This document shows, in pieces, positions 15,092 to 23,705 of a stretch of 64,000 nt of DNA; position 1 is the stretch's first letter, and every line of letters starts with the position of its first letter. Source of the DNA: DATAEG01 sp963703085 (lineage in GTDB: Bacteria > Actinomycetota > Actinomycetes > Mycobacteriales > Jatrophihabitantaceae); the NCBI GenBank assembly GCA_963703085.1, contig OY969789.1, positions 3,348,001-3,412,000 on the forward strand. Reading direction: 5' to 3'. Position numbers and translations under genes: made by a program. The notes beneath the pieces were generated by a model that saw only the letters and a program-made list of their open reading frames with translations, was not told the origin of the DNA and searched no databases.

Positions 15092-15807
15092 TGACCGCAC
15101 CGGACCTGACCCTCGACGTGATCACCATCTTCCCGGACTACCTCGCGCCGTTGCGGCAGTCGCTGCTCGGCAAGGCCATCGACCGCGGCCAGGTGATCGT
15201 GCGGATCCACGATTTGCGGCAGTGGGCCGACGGGGTACACCGCAGCGTCGACGACACGCCCTACGGCGGCGGTCCCGGGATGGTCATGAGCCCCGAGCCG
15301 TGGGGACGGGCCTTGGACGAGGTGGTGCCCGCGGGGCAGTCGCCGCGGCTGATCATTCCCACCCCGGCCGGACGACCGTTCACCCAGGCGGTGGCCGCCG
15401 AGCTGGCCCGCGAACCGTGGCTGGTCTTCGCCTGCGGCAGGTACGAGGGCATCGATGCGCGGGTGGCCGAGCATGCCGCGGCCCGGATGACAGTGGACGA
15501 GATCAGTCTGGGCGACTACGTGCTCGCCGGTGGCGAGGTCGCCGTACTGGTCATCGCCGAGGCGATCGGGCGGCTGCTGCCCGGCGTCCTCGGCAACGCC
15601 GAGTCGGCCGTCGACGACTCGTTCTCCGGCGCAACGGCCGGGCTGTTGGAGGCGCCGGTCTTCACCAAGCCACCGTCATGGCGGGGGCTGGACGTGCCCG
15701 AGGTGCTGTTGTCCGGCCACCATGGCCAGATCTCCGCGTGGCGCGCCGAACAGTCGCGGGCACGCACCCGGCAGCGCCGCCCGGATCTGCTCGACGGTGA
15801 TCTCTGA
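15091..15807 (+). CDS. trmD: tRNA (guanine-N1)-methyltransferase TrmD
   Basis: A 238-residue SPOUT methyltransferase that makes m1G37 in tRNAs and so prevents frameshifting. The trefoil-knot SAM site is formed by FACGRYEGID, and SLGDYVLAGGEVAVLVI is the classic knot strand. DDTPYGGGPGMVM is the substrate-binding loop, and LLSGHHGQISAWR is in the C-terminal domain. GTG start overlaps the rimM stop. It ends the four-gene rpsP operon; rplS follows after 153 bp and may have its own promoter. Confidence 0.96.
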   Translation: MTAPDLTLDVITIFPDYLAPLRQSLLGKAIDRGQVIVRIHDLRQWADGVHRSVDDTPYGGGPGMVMSPEPWGRALDEVVPAGQSPRLIIPTPAGRPFTQAVAAELAREPWLVFACGRYEGIDARVAEHAAARMTVDEISLGDYVLAGGEVAVLVIAEAIGRLLPGVLGNAESAVDDSFSGATAGLLEAPVFTKPPSWRGLDVPEVLLSGHHGQISAWRAEQSRARTRQRRPDLLDGDL

Positions 15808-15960
15808 GCTGTCGGTTTCAGATTCGTGGCGCCGATATGGCACCATGGACAGGTTGCCGTGACCACTGGACGTGCACGGCGAGCCAACTCGCACCACCGG
15901 TCGCGACCGCAGCGTGCGCCATGCCATACGTGATGAAGCCATACGTGAGGAACTGAGGAC

Positions 15961-16317
15961 ATGAACACCCTGGATTCGCTCGACGCCGACTCGCTGCGCG
16001 ACGACGTCCCGGCCTTCCGCGCCGGCGACACGCTCAAAGTGCACGTGCGGGTGGTCGAAGGAAACCGGTCCCGGGTGCAGGTGTTCCAGGGCGTGGTGAT
16101 CCGCCGCCAGGGCGCGGGACTGCGCGAGACCTTCACCGTCCGCAAGGTCAGCTTCGGGGTCGGCGTGGAGCGCACCTTCCCGGTGCACACTCCGGTGATC
16201 GAGAAGATCGAACTCGTCACCCGTGGCGATGTGCGTCGCGCCAAGCTCTACTACCTCCGCGATCTGCGTGGCAAGGCCGCCAAGATCAAGGAGAAGCGGG
16301 AGAACGTCGCTCGCTGA
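15961..16317 (+). CDS. rplS: 50S ribosomal protein L19
   Basis: A 118-residue L19 at the 30S-50S interface. Conserved stretches seen are FRAGDTLKVHVRVVEGNRSR, VFQGVVIRRQGAGLRETFTV and KIELVTRGDVRRAKLYYLRD, with the basic C-terminus GKAAKIKEKR. A GAGGA-like site lies about 5 nt before the ATG. The 153-bp region from trmD shows no clear terminator. Confidence 0.97.
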   Translation: MNTLDSLDADSLRDDVPAFRAGDTLKVHVRVVEGNRSRVQVFQGVVIRRQGAGLRETFTVRKVSFGVGVERTFPVHTPVIEKIELVTRGDVRRAKLYYLRDLRGKAAKIKEKRENVAR

Positions 16318-16328
16318 GGCGCGCACGC

Positions 16329-16334
16329 TAGCCT
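16329..16334 (+). promoter_or_regulatory. -10 element TAGCCT, leaderless promoter of lepB
   Basis: TAGCCT ends six bases before the lepB GTG at 16341, implying a separate leaderless transcript for lepB despite the 23-bp distance from rplS. Confidence 0.5.
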
Positions 16335-16340
16335 CCCCCT

Positions 16341-17264
16341 GTGCCTGACCTCGAGGACTCGTCCGACGCCGACGAACCGGGAGGCGATCCGGCCGCGGGC
16401 TCGGCGGATCCGCCCACCACGTGGTGGCAACGGCGTTCCGGGCGCCGGGCCCGGCGCAAAGCCGCGGCCAAGCGCAAACCCGCTCGGTGGTGGGAGTTCC
16501 CGGCACTGATCATCGCGGCGATCGTCATCGCCGTCCTCATCAAGACCTTCATGGTCCAGCCGTACTACATCCCCTCGGAATCGATGGAGAAGACGCTGCA
16601 CGGGTGCACCGGCTGCTCCGGCGACCGCATTCTGGTCAACAAGCCGATCTACCACCTGCGCGATCCGCATCCCGGCGACATCGTGGTGTTCAAGGCGCCG
16701 CCCGGCTGGGACGAGGCCACCCCGCAGCCGGCCCGCAACCCGATCGTCAAGGTGGTGCGCGGGTTCGGTCAGCTCGTCGGCGTGATCCCGCCCGACGAGA
16801 AAGACCTGGTGAAGCGGGTCATCGCCATCGGCGGGCAGAGCGTGCGTTGCTGCGACGCGCAGGGCCGCGTGCAGATCAGCGACAACGGCCCGAACGGGCC
16901 CTGGCGCTCGCTGGACGAGCCGTACCTGTACGAGGACAACCACCAACCATTCGGTCCGGTGACGGTGCCGCACAGCCGGCTGTGGGTGATGGGCGATCAT
17001 CGCGGCGACTCGGCAGACTCCCGGGCGCACTGCGACTCCGGCGCGGCACAGGCGTGCGATCCGGTGCGAAGCACCGTCTCGCTGAACCTGGTGATCGGCA
17101 AGGCCGTCCTGATCGCGTGGCCGCCGTCGCGCTGGCGCACCCTGGGCACCCCGGCAACCTTCAAGAACGCTGCGGCGGCGGCCGGGCCCGTCGTCCCTCT
17201 CGGCAGCGGCGTGCTCGCGGTCTTCCCGCTCGTGCTGTGGCGTCGTCGCCGCCGCATCCGGTGA
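16341..17264 (+). CDS. lepB: Signal peptidase I
   Basis: A 307-residue membrane serine protease that removes signal peptides from exported proteins. A basic cytosolic N-terminus (about 50 residues) is followed by one membrane helix (52-70, FPALIIAAIVIAVLIKTFMV). The catalytic serine is Ser81 in YYIPSESMEKTL and the general base is the Lys near 158 in DLVKRVIAIGG. WVMGDHRGDSADSR is the conserved box E. A second hydrophobic segment near the C-terminus (VVPLGSGVLAVFPLVLW) ends in an Arg-rich tail. Cys-rich inserts (HGCTGCSGD, RCCDAQG) are typical of actinobacterial LepB. The stop overlaps the NUDIX start (GTGA). Confidence 0.95.
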   Translation: MPDLEDSSDADEPGGDPAAGSADPPTTWWQRRSGRRARRKAAAKRKPARWWEFPALIIAAIVIAVLIKTFMVQPYYIPSESMEKTLHGCTGCSGDRILVNKPIYHLRDPHPGDIVVFKAPPGWDEATPQPARNPIVKVVRGFGQLVGVIPPDEKDLVKRVIAIGGQSVRCCDAQGRVQISDNGPNGPWRSLDEPYLYEDNHQPFGPVTVPHSRLWVMGDHRGDSADSRAHCDSGAAQACDPVRSTVSLNLVIGKAVLIAWPPSRWRTLGTPATFKNAAAAAGPVVPLGSGVLAVFPLVLWRRRRRIR

Positions 17265-18208
17265 CCGCGCCGGTCCGGCGAACCGGTGCGCGGATCTTCC
17301 TGTTCGACGACACCGATCGGGTCCTGCTGATCGAGGAGCGATTCGAGGAGGCCGGGCGGCAGCTTCATCACTGGCTGACACCCGGCGGTGGGGTCGAGCC
17401 CGGCGAGACTCTGGTGACTGCCGCGCTGCGCGAGCTGTTCGAGGAGACATCGATCCGGGTGGAGCTGCCGGCCGACTCGCCGCAGGTGCACGAGCAACGC
17501 CGCGAGTGGTCGTGGGCGGGGGTCACCTACGACCAGGTAGACCACTTCTTCGCCGCCCGCGTTGCTGCCCCGTGGGAAGTACGGGCGGCCGCATTGACCG
17601 AGATGGAGCAGAGCACCGTCGTCGGCAGCCGGTGGTGGACGTTGCAGGAGCTGCGCGCCAGCACGGACACATTCCTGCCGCCGGACATCGTTGCTGTGGT
17701 GCAGGACGTGCTGGCCGGGCGGTTCGGCGAGTTGGTCCGCCCGCAACGGCGGATGGCCGGCCGGATCCTGCTCATCGACCCGTCCGACCGGGTGTTGATG
17801 ATCCGAAGCGTGTCGCCCGGCGGCGAGATCAACTGGGTCGTCCCCGGCGGCGGTTGCGACCCGGGCGAGACCACGGTGCAGGCGGCCGGTCGGGAACTCC
17901 TCGAGGAGACCGGGCTGTCGGTGTCACTCCCGGACGACGCGGCGGTCGTGCACCAGGAGCGTGCGGTGTTCAGCTTCGGGGCGTGGAGATTCGATCAGAC
18001 CGACGACTACTACGCGGTGCCGGTGAGCGCCGACATTTCCGCCGCCCCCATTTCCGCAGCGCAGCTCAGCGCCATCGAGGTGGATTCCATTTTGGAGTAC
18101 CGCTGGCTCACCGCAGCCGAGATCCGGGCCATGCCCGCCCGGATCTGGCCGTTCGGGTTGGCCGACCTGGTCGCGACGCTGTGCGCCGCCTCGGGGGGTC
18201 GCGGGTAG
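17261..18208 (+). CDS. Protein with two NUDIX hydrolase domains
   Basis: A 315-residue protein made of two NUDIX domains in tandem. The first NUDIX box (about residues 46-68) runs GGGVEPGETLVTAALRELFE and then ETSI, with Ser at the usual Gly. The second (about 199-221) runs GGGCDPGETTVQAAGRELLE and then ETGL, and is canonical. Both keep the Arg-Glu and Glu-Glu metal-binding residues, so both may be active. NUDIX enzymes cleave nucleoside diphosphates linked to another group, for example oxidised dNTPs, sugar nucleotides or ADP-ribose. Which substrate applies is unknown. It is coupled to lepB by a 4-bp overlap and sits 14 bp before rnhB, so it may form part of a damage- or pool-cleaning unit. 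Confidence 0.85.
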   Translation: MTAPVRRTGARIFLFDDTDRVLLIEERFEEAGRQLHHWLTPGGGVEPGETLVTAALRELFEETSIRVELPADSPQVHEQRREWSWAGVTYDQVDHFFAARVAAPWEVRAAALTEMEQSTVVGSRWWTLQELRASTDTFLPPDIVAVVQDVLAGRFGELVRPQRRMAGRILLIDPSDRVLMIRSVSPGGEINWVVPGGGCDPGETTVQAAGRELLEETGLSVSLPDDAAVVHQERAVFSFGAWRFDQTDDYYAVPVSADISAAPISAAQLSAIEVDSILEYRWLTAAEIRAMPARIWPFGLADLVATLCAASGGRG

Positions 18209-18211
18209 CGT
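18206..18211 (+). promoter_or_regulatory. -10-like TAGCGT before rnhB
   Basis: TAGCGT overlaps the stop codon of the NUDIX gene and lies 11 bases before the rnhB ATG, giving a leader of only a few bases. Confidence 0.35.
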
Positions 18212-18222
18212 AGGTCGGCGTC

Positions 18223-18945
18223 ATGGCTGTTGCTTCCCGCCGGGTACTGCCCGGCCCGTTCCGGCCGGCCCGGCCACCGCTGGTCACCGCCAGCGGCATC
18301 TGGCGTTACGAGGCAGCCCTGCGTCGCTGCGGGTTCACCGCCATCGCCGGCGCCGACGAGGCTGGGCGTGGCGCCTGCGCAGGGCCGCTGGTTGTCGCAG
18401 CGTGCGTCCTGCGCGACCACGGCCGCATCGAGGGTCTCAACGACTCGAAGCTGCTCACCGCCGCGGTCCGCGAGCGGCTCTTCCCGCGCATCCTGCGCCG
18501 AGCGGTCAGCACCTCGGTGGTCATCATCTCGGCGCAGGAGATCGACGCGTACGGGCTGCATGTCGCGAACCTGACGGGGATGCGCCGGGCCTTGGCGCAG
18601 CTGGCCCCGGGGCCGGACTATGCGTTGACCGACGGCTTCCCGGTCAGCGGCCTCGGTATCCCGGCGACCGCGGTATGGAAAGGCGACGCGGTGGTGGCCT
18701 GCATCGCCGCGGCCTCCATCCTGGCGAAGGTCACCCGGGACCGGATCATGACCGAGCTGCACGAGCAATGGCCGCAGTACGACTTTGCCCAGCACAAGGG
18801 CTACATCACTCCGGAACACGCGGACGCACTGACCGAGCACGGCCCGTGCCCGGAACATCGCCGCCGGTATGTGAACGTCCGGCGGGCGATGGGGGAGAAT
18901 GTCCTGGACATCGCTGCGCTGGCAGCAGAGCAGGAGATCGCGTGA
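18223..18945 (+). CDS. rnhB: Ribonuclease HII
   Basis: A 240-residue RNase HII, which nicks RNA-DNA hybrids and starts removal of single ribonucleotides from DNA. The active-site signature GADEAGRGACAGP gives the Asp-Glu pair. Further acidic residues are in YALTDGFP and in CIAAASILAKVTRDRIM, the latter with the conserved Ser-Lys-Arg region. HKGYITPEHADALTEHGPCP is the diagnostic C-terminal motif. It is followed 25 bp later by the DUF2469 gene, the usual actinobacterial neighbour. Confidence 0.95.
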   Translation: MAVASRRVLPGPFRPARPPLVTASGIWRYEAALRRCGFTAIAGADEAGRGACAGPLVVAACVLRDHGRIEGLNDSKLLTAAVRERLFPRILRRAVSTSVVIISAQEIDAYGLHVANLTGMRRALAQLAPGPDYALTDGFPVSGLGIPATAVWKGDAVVACIAAASILAKVTRDRIMTELHEQWPQYDFAQHKGYITPEHADALTEHGPCPEHRRRYVNVRRAMGENVLDIAALAAEQEIA

Positions 18946-18970
18946 CCCGGAACTGTGGCTCGGTGCGCCC

Positions 18971-19303
18971 ATGAGTGCTGAGGACCTCGAGAAGTACGAG
19001 ACCGAGATGGAGCTGCAGCTCTATCGCGAGTACAAGGACATCGTCCGGCAGTTCTCCTACGTCGTGGAGACCGATCGACGCTTCTACCTCACCAACGAGG
19101 TCGACGTGCAACCGCGCAACACCGGTGGCGATGTGTACTTCGAGGTCACCATGCGCGATGCATGGGTGTGGGACATGTACCGTCCGGCCCGGTTCGTGAA
19201 GACGGTTCGCGTCGTCACGTTCAAGGACGTCAACGTCGAGGAGCTGGACAAGCCGGAACTGGAGCTGCCCGACAACCCGGGCTCGCCGCCGTTCGGCCTC
19301 TGA
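18971..19303 (+). CDS. DUF2469 family protein
   Basis: A 110-residue protein matching DUF2469 (the Rv2901c group), almost confined to actinobacteria. Conserved features are MSAEDLEKYETEMELQLYRE, YKDIVRQFSYVVETDRRFYL and VWDMYRPARFVKTVRVVTFK, with an acidic Pro-rich end. Function is unknown. The strict linkage rnhB-DUF2469-yraN suggests a role linked to DNA processing or expression, but this is only inference. The ATG at 18971 fits the family N-terminus. Confidence 0.9.
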   Translation: MSAEDLEKYETEMELQLYREYKDIVRQFSYVVETDRRFYLTNEVDVQPRNTGGDVYFEVTMRDAWVWDMYRPARFVKTVRVVTFKDVNVEELDKPELELPDNPGSPPFGL

Positions 19304-19401
19304 CGGCAGGCACCTGAGCACGTTCGTCCACAGCCGCGCCGCTGTGCACAGCCAGCCCGACTGACCTGTCCGGACCGCCTCGTTCCGGCAGGGTTCGGGC
19401 G

Positions 19402-19761
19402 GTGAGAGCAAAGGACGCGGTCGGGCGCTACGGCGAGCGGGTGGCCGCCCGGTTCCTGCAGGACGCCGGGATGGAGATCCTCGAACGCAATTGGCGATGC
19501 CGGGCAGGTGAGCTGGACCTGGTGGCCAGGGATGGCGCCGTGCTGGTGTTCTGCGAGGTGAAGACCCGTTCGTCGACCGCGTACGGCGATCCGGCGGAAG
19601 CCGTCGGCCGGGAGAAGTCGGCCCGGCTGCGCCGACTTGCCGCGGCCTGGCTCGACGAGCAAACCGACCGCTTCCCCGAGGTCCGCTTCGACGTGGTCAG
19701 CGTGTTGCGTCGGCCGGCCGGTGCCGCCCACGTTGATCATTTCCGCGGGGTGCTGACGTGA
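19402..19761 (+). CDS. yraN: YraN/UPF0102 endonuclease-like protein
   Basis: A 119-residue UPF0102 protein with a PD-(D/E)xK nuclease-like fold. The signature is GELDLVARDGAVLVFCEVKT, in which Glu-Asp and Glu-Val-Lys are the expected metal-binding triad. GRYGERVAARFLQDAGMEIL is the N-terminal helix. Relatives resemble Holliday-junction resolvases, but a physiological substrate is not established. It precedes comM and dprA, the DNA-uptake genes, as in many bacteria. GTG start at 19402. The 98 bp before it has no obvious signal. Confidence 0.88.
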   Translation: MRAKDAVGRYGERVAARFLQDAGMEILERNWRCRAGELDLVARDGAVLVFCEVKTRSSTAYGDPAEAVGREKSARLRRLAAAWLDEQTDRFPEVRFDVVSVLRRPAGAAHVDHFRGVLT

Positions 19762-19819
19762 ACCGGCGGCAGGACGGTCCCGTCCGAACGCCCGGTCACA
19801 GCGGCGCCGGAGCGCCGGC

Positions 19820-21352
19820 ATGACCGTCGCCCGTACTCATGCGGCAACGCTGATCGGGGTGGCCGGCCATCCGGTCGAGATCGAGGCCGACCTGTCCGAG
19901 GGCCTGCCCGGGTTGACCTTCACCGGGCTGCCGGACACCACCGTCGTCGAGGCGCGCGACCGGGTCCGCGCGGCGATCCTGAACTCCGGAGCTGAGTGGC
20001 CGAACCGGCGCATCACGCTGGCATTACTGCCCGCCGACCTGCGCAAGTTCGGCTCGCGGTTCGACCTTGCCCTCGCAGTCGCGATCCTGGCGGTGGCCGG
20101 CACCGTCCCGGTCGCCGCGATGGCCGACGCCGCCTGGATCGGCGAGCTCGGGCTGGACGGAAAGTTGCGCGCGGTCCGCGGCGTGCTGCCCGCGGTGCTG
20201 GCCCTGCAGCGGGCCGGGATCAGCCGCGTCGTCGTGCCGCGGGCGTGCGCCGCCGAAGCGGCGCTCGTGCCCGGCACTGAGGTGCGCGGTGCGGACACGC
20301 TGCGTGAAGTGATCGAATGGCTGCGCGGGGAGGGTCCGGCCCCCGAGCAGGCGGAGCCCGGTGCGGAGACGGACTCGAGCACGGTCCCGGATCTCGCCGA
20401 TGTGCTGGGCCAGCCCACCGCCCGCCGCGCGCTGGAGATCGCCGCGGCGGGCAGCCATCACCTGTCCATGAGCGGCCCGCCCGGGGCCGGCAAGACGATG
20501 CTCGCCGAGCGGCTGCCTGGCATCCTGCCGCGGCTGGCGGACGACGCGGCGCTCGAGGTGACCGCGGTGCATTCGGTGGCCGGCATGTTGCCGGACGGCG
20601 CGCCCTTACTGCGCCGGCCGCCCTTCCAAGCACCGCATCACACCGCCACGGTGGCCGCGCTGGTGGGCGGTGGCTCCGGGATCGCTCGTCCCGGCGCCAT
20701 CTCCCTGGCTCACCATGGGGTGTTGCTGTTGGACGAAGCGCCGGAGTTCCCGCCGGCGGTGCTCGACGCGCTGCGGCAGCCGTTGGAGAGCGGACGGGTC
20801 GTCCTGCATCGCAGCGGCGGCGCGGTCAGCTATCCGGCCCGCTTCCTGCTGGTGATCGCGTCGAATCCGTGCCCGTGCGCCGCGCCGCGAGCCCGCGACT
20901 GCACCTGTGTGTCCGCCGCGCGGCGCCGGTATCAGCAACGCCTCTCCGGTCCGCTGCGCGATCGCATCGATCTCCGGATCGACGTCGACCCGGTGTCGCG
21001 CGCCGATCTGACCGGTGTGGCCACCGTGGCGGAGTCCAGCGAGGCAGTGGCGCACCGGGTGCACGCCGCCCGGGAGGCGAGCAGCGCCCGGTGGCGCCCG
21101 CTCGGTTGGTCGATCAACGCACAGGTTCCCGGGTCGGTCATGCGGCGGCCGCCATGGCGTCCGGAGCCCCGTGCTCTTCGGCCGCTCGATCGGGCGCTGG
21201 AACTCGGCCTGCTCAGCGCGCGTGGCTTCGACCGGGCGCTGCGGGTTGCCTGGACCATCGCTGATCTGGCCGGGCACGCAGCTCCGGAAGCGGGCGACGT
21301 CGCCGAGGCGCTGTTCTTCCGGTCCGGTCGAGCAGCGGAGCAGTTCGCATGA
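19820..21352 (+). CDS. comM: YifB/ComM-type Mg-chelatase-like AAA ATPase
   Basis: A 510-residue AAA+ ATPase. It has an N-terminal Lon-protease-like fold (VEIEADLSEGLPGLTFTGLP, then NRRITLALLPADLRKFGSRF). The ATPase core follows, with Walker A GPPGAGKTML near residue 215 and the Walker B region GVLLLDEAPEFPPAVLDALR. A Cys-rich zinc-like stretch ASNPCPCAAPRARDCTC follows, then a C-terminal Mg-chelatase domain. ComM is a hexameric helicase that helps branch migration during natural transformation; in species not known to be competent its role is unclear. It overlaps dprA by ATGA. Confidence 0.92.
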   Translation: MTVARTHAATLIGVAGHPVEIEADLSEGLPGLTFTGLPDTTVVEARDRVRAAILNSGAEWPNRRITLALLPADLRKFGSRFDLALAVAILAVAGTVPVAAMADAAWIGELGLDGKLRAVRGVLPAVLALQRAGISRVVVPRACAAEAALVPGTEVRGADTLREVIEWLRGEGPAPEQAEPGAETDSSTVPDLADVLGQPTARRALEIAAAGSHHLSMSGPPGAGKTMLAERLPGILPRLADDAALEVTAVHSVAGMLPDGAPLLRRPPFQAPHHTATVAALVGGGSGIARPGAISLAHHGVLLLDEAPEFPPAVLDALRQPLESGRVVLHRSGGAVSYPARFLLVIASNPCPCAAPRARDCTCVSAARRRYQQRLSGPLRDRIDLRIDVDPVSRADLTGVATVAESSEAVAHRVHAAREASSARWRPLGWSINAQVPGSVMRRPPWRPEPRALRPLDRALELGLLSARGFDRALRVAWTIADLAGHAAPEAGDVAEALFFRSGRAAEQFA

Positions 21353-22647
21353 GCGGCCGGCACCCGCCTGGTGCACCGCCGTCCGATCCGGCGCTGGTGC
21401 CAGGGGAGCCGAGCAGGTCGCGGGCCACTGCGGCCGTCTCCGAGCAACTCATGCTGGCCCGCGCATATTTGAGCCGGGTTGCCGAGCCCGGTTCGCTCGC
21501 CGTGGCGGAGCTCATCAATCGGGTCGGACCGCAGGCAGCTGCCGAGCAGATCCGCTCCGGGACGGTGCCCGCAGAGGTCGAGCGCGCCACGGCGGCACGC
21601 CGCTCGTCCTGCGATCCGAGCGCCGACCTCGAGGCCGCTGACCGGCACGGCATTCGGCTCATCTTGCCGGAGTCCGACGATTGGCCGCACTTCGCGTTCG
21701 CTCCGCTGTATGTCGCAGAGGCGCACCGGCTGGCGCAGTGGCGGGAGGGTCACCGGTCACCCAGGTACGGCGGCGAGCCAACCGTGCCGATCGCATTGTG
21801 GGTCCGTGGTCCGGCGGATCTGGTCGACCTCGGGCCGCGGTCGGCGGCGGTGGTCGGTGCGCGCGCCGCCACCTCCTACGGCACGCAGTTGGCCGCCGAG
21901 CTGGGTCACGACCTGGGCCGGCAGGGCATGGCCATCGTCTCCGGTGGCGCGTTCGGAATCGACGCGGCCGCACATCGGGGCGCGTTGGCGGCGCAGGCCA
22001 GCACCGTGCTGGTGGCGGCCAACGGACTGGACACCGCCTATCCCCGGGCGCATACGGGTCTGTTCCGGAGCATCGCCGAGACCGGCCTGCTGGTCTCCGA
22101 GAGTCCGCCGGGATCGGTCGCACAGCGGCATCGGTTCCTATCCCGGAACCGGCTCGTCGCCGCGTTGGCGGCAGGGACCGTTGTCGTGGAGGCGGCTGCC
22201 CGCTCCGGCGCACTCAATACGGCGGGGCACTGCACGGTGCTCGGCCGGCCGGTGATGGCCGTCCCCGGACCGGTGACCTCGGCACTGTCGGTGGGCTGCC
22301 ACGCCTTGCTGCGGCACCCGGCGAAGCCAGCTGCCCTGGTCACCAGCGCCGCCGACGTCCTGGCGTTGATCGGGCCGGTCGGTGCCGACCCGCCGAGCCG
22401 GACGCCGAGCACCGAGTCGGACGGCGCCCGGGCGGTCCTCGACGAGCTGGATCCGGTGGCCCGCGCGGTCGCCGATGGTCTGCCGTCGCGCGGCTGGGCC
22501 AGCGAGGAGGAACTCGCCGCGCGCAGCGGCGTCGACGTGCTGTCGGTGCTCCGCGCCCTGCCGGTGTTGCGGCTGGCCGGCGTGGTGCAGGCCAGTGCCG
22601 CCGGCTATCGCTGGGCAGGAAGTGCGAGCCGGTCGGCCGGAGCGTGA
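21349..22647 (+). CDS. dprA: DNA-processing protein DprA
   Basis: A 432-residue DprA/Smf protein, which loads RecA on incoming single-stranded DNA. The Rossmann fold carries AVVGARAATSYGTQLAAELG and VSGGAFGIDAAAHRGAL, followed by NGLDTAYPRAH and FLSRNRLVAALAAGTVVVEA. It ends with a winged-helix domain (about 365-425; VADGLPSRGWASEEELAARS). The start overlaps the comM stop (ATGA), so comM and dprA are translated together. The first 50 residues are poorly conserved; the family-like start could be at the Met in SEQLMLARAYLSRV. Confidence 0.93.
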   Translation: MSGRHPPGAPPSDPALVPGEPSRSRATAAVSEQLMLARAYLSRVAEPGSLAVAELINRVGPQAAAEQIRSGTVPAEVERATAARRSSCDPSADLEAADRHGIRLILPESDDWPHFAFAPLYVAEAHRLAQWREGHRSPRYGGEPTVPIALWVRGPADLVDLGPRSAAVVGARAATSYGTQLAAELGHDLGRQGMAIVSGGAFGIDAAAHRGALAAQASTVLVAANGLDTAYPRAHTGLFRSIAETGLLVSESPPGSVAQRHRFLSRNRLVAALAAGTVVVEAAARSGALNTAGHCTVLGRPVMAVPGPVTSALSVGCHALLRHPAKPAALVTSAADVLALIGPVGADPPSRTPSTESDGARAVLDELDPVARAVADGLPSRGWASEEELAARSGVDVLSVLRALPVLRLAGVVQASAAGYRWAGSASRSAGA

Positions 22648-22704
22648 TCGATGTCCGGCCCCGCTGCTGACCGGCCCCGGATCCGCGGACGGTGCCCTTG
22701 CTGG

Positions 22705-23643
22705 TCAGTCCAGGCCGGCGAACAGGTCCGACTCGTACTCGCCGTCGGTCCGTACCGGTACGCCCTTGGCGATCCGGAAGAACTCGACGCCGAACGCCTC
22801 TGCGCCGACGTGCTCGGACATCGAGAAGAACGGGCTGTCCTCGGTGATCTGAGTGGCATGTGCCCGCATCGCGGCCAACTTCTGATCGAGTCGGGCGCGA
22901 CCGTCGATCACCGTCGAGATCAGCTCGTCGGGCGTCACGAACGGCGGCAGCTCACCGTCCGGATCCCAGCCCTCGAACGCCGTGGTGTCGCCGGCTGCGC
23001 GCATCCGCCGGATGCCCTCGCGCATCCGGCTCTCCGAAACTGCACTCCAGTAGATCTTGGGGATGTCCCAGGCCTCGCCCAGATCGGTGCGGTAGGAGGG
23101 GACTGCGGCGAGGGACGCGCCATAGGTGGCGACCCGATGTGCCTGGACGTGATCAGGATGGCCGTAACCGCCGAACTGGTCGTAGGTGATCAGGACCTGA
23201 GGGCGAATCTCGCGGATGATCTCCACGAGCAGGTCGGCGGCTTCGCGCAGGTCGGCGCGCCAGAACGTGTCGTCGCGCACCACCTCCGGCACGGCGGCCG
23301 CGCGGTTGTCTCCCCAGGCCATTCCGGTGTCGCGGTAGCGGCCGGCGCCGCCGAGGAAGCGATGGTCCTCGACGCCGAGCTCCTTCATCGCCGCAGCCAG
23401 TTCCTCGACCCGCCGTTCACCCAGCGAGTCGTCCCGGTCCGACGCCAGATGGGCCAGGTCCGGCACCAGTACCTCGCCCTCCTCACCGCGGGTACAGGTG
23501 ACGAGGGTGACCTGGGCGCCCTCGGCCGCGTATTTGGCCATCGTCACGCCCTGCCCGATCGACTCGTCGTCGGGATGGGCGTGCACGAGCAGCATGCGGC
23601 GCTCGGCGAGCTGGGGCGATGAGCCGGAAGCGGGTGAGGTCAT
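22705..23643 (-). CDS. mshB: Mycothiol biosynthesis deacetylase MshB
   Basis: A 312-residue zinc deacetylase that removes the acetyl group from GlcNAc-inositol in mycothiol synthesis. Zinc and base residues are in LLVHAHPDDESIGQGVTMAK and GGYGHPDHVQAHRV. LGGAGRYRDTGMAWGD and the end YESDLFAGLD match MshB rather than its paralogue Mca, which has KGAATMAKY and LGF instead. It shows that the organism uses mycothiol as low-molecular thiol, an actinobacterial trait. Translation starts at the ATG six bases after a TAGGCT element (leaderless). Divergent from xerC. Confidence 0.93.
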   Translation of the reverse strand: MTSPASGSSPQLAERRMLLVHAHPDDESIGQGVTMAKYAAEGAQVTLVTCTRGEEGEVLVPDLAHLASDRDDSLGERRVEELAAAMKELGVEDHRFLGGAGRYRDTGMAWGDNRAAAVPEVVRDDTFWRADLREAADLLVEIIREIRPQVLITYDQFGGYGHPDHVQAHRVATYGASLAAVPSYRTDLGEAWDIPKIYWSAVSESRMREGIRRMRAAGDTTAFEGWDPDGELPPFVTPDELISTVIDGRARLDQKLAAMRAHATQITEDSPFFSMSEHVGAEAFGVEFFRIAKGVPVRTDGEYESDLFAGLD

Positions 23644-23649
23644 GCATCG

Positions 23650-23655
23650 AGCCTA
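23650..23655 (-). promoter_or_regulatory. -10 element TAGGCT, leaderless promoter of mshB
   Basis: On the minus strand TAGGCT ends six bases before the mshB ATG (23643). It settles the start codon and indicates a leaderless mRNA. Confidence 0.55.
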
Positions 23656-23705
23656 GGGTCGGCGGACGACAGGCTGTTACCCGCCCGCGTGGCGACTTGA
23701 CCGCT

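Noticed and set aside
22705..23643. Mca (mycothiol S-conjugate amidase) for this gene
   Set aside because: The pattern around the first zinc site and the GAGRYRDTGM motif fit MshB; Mca-specific segments are absent.
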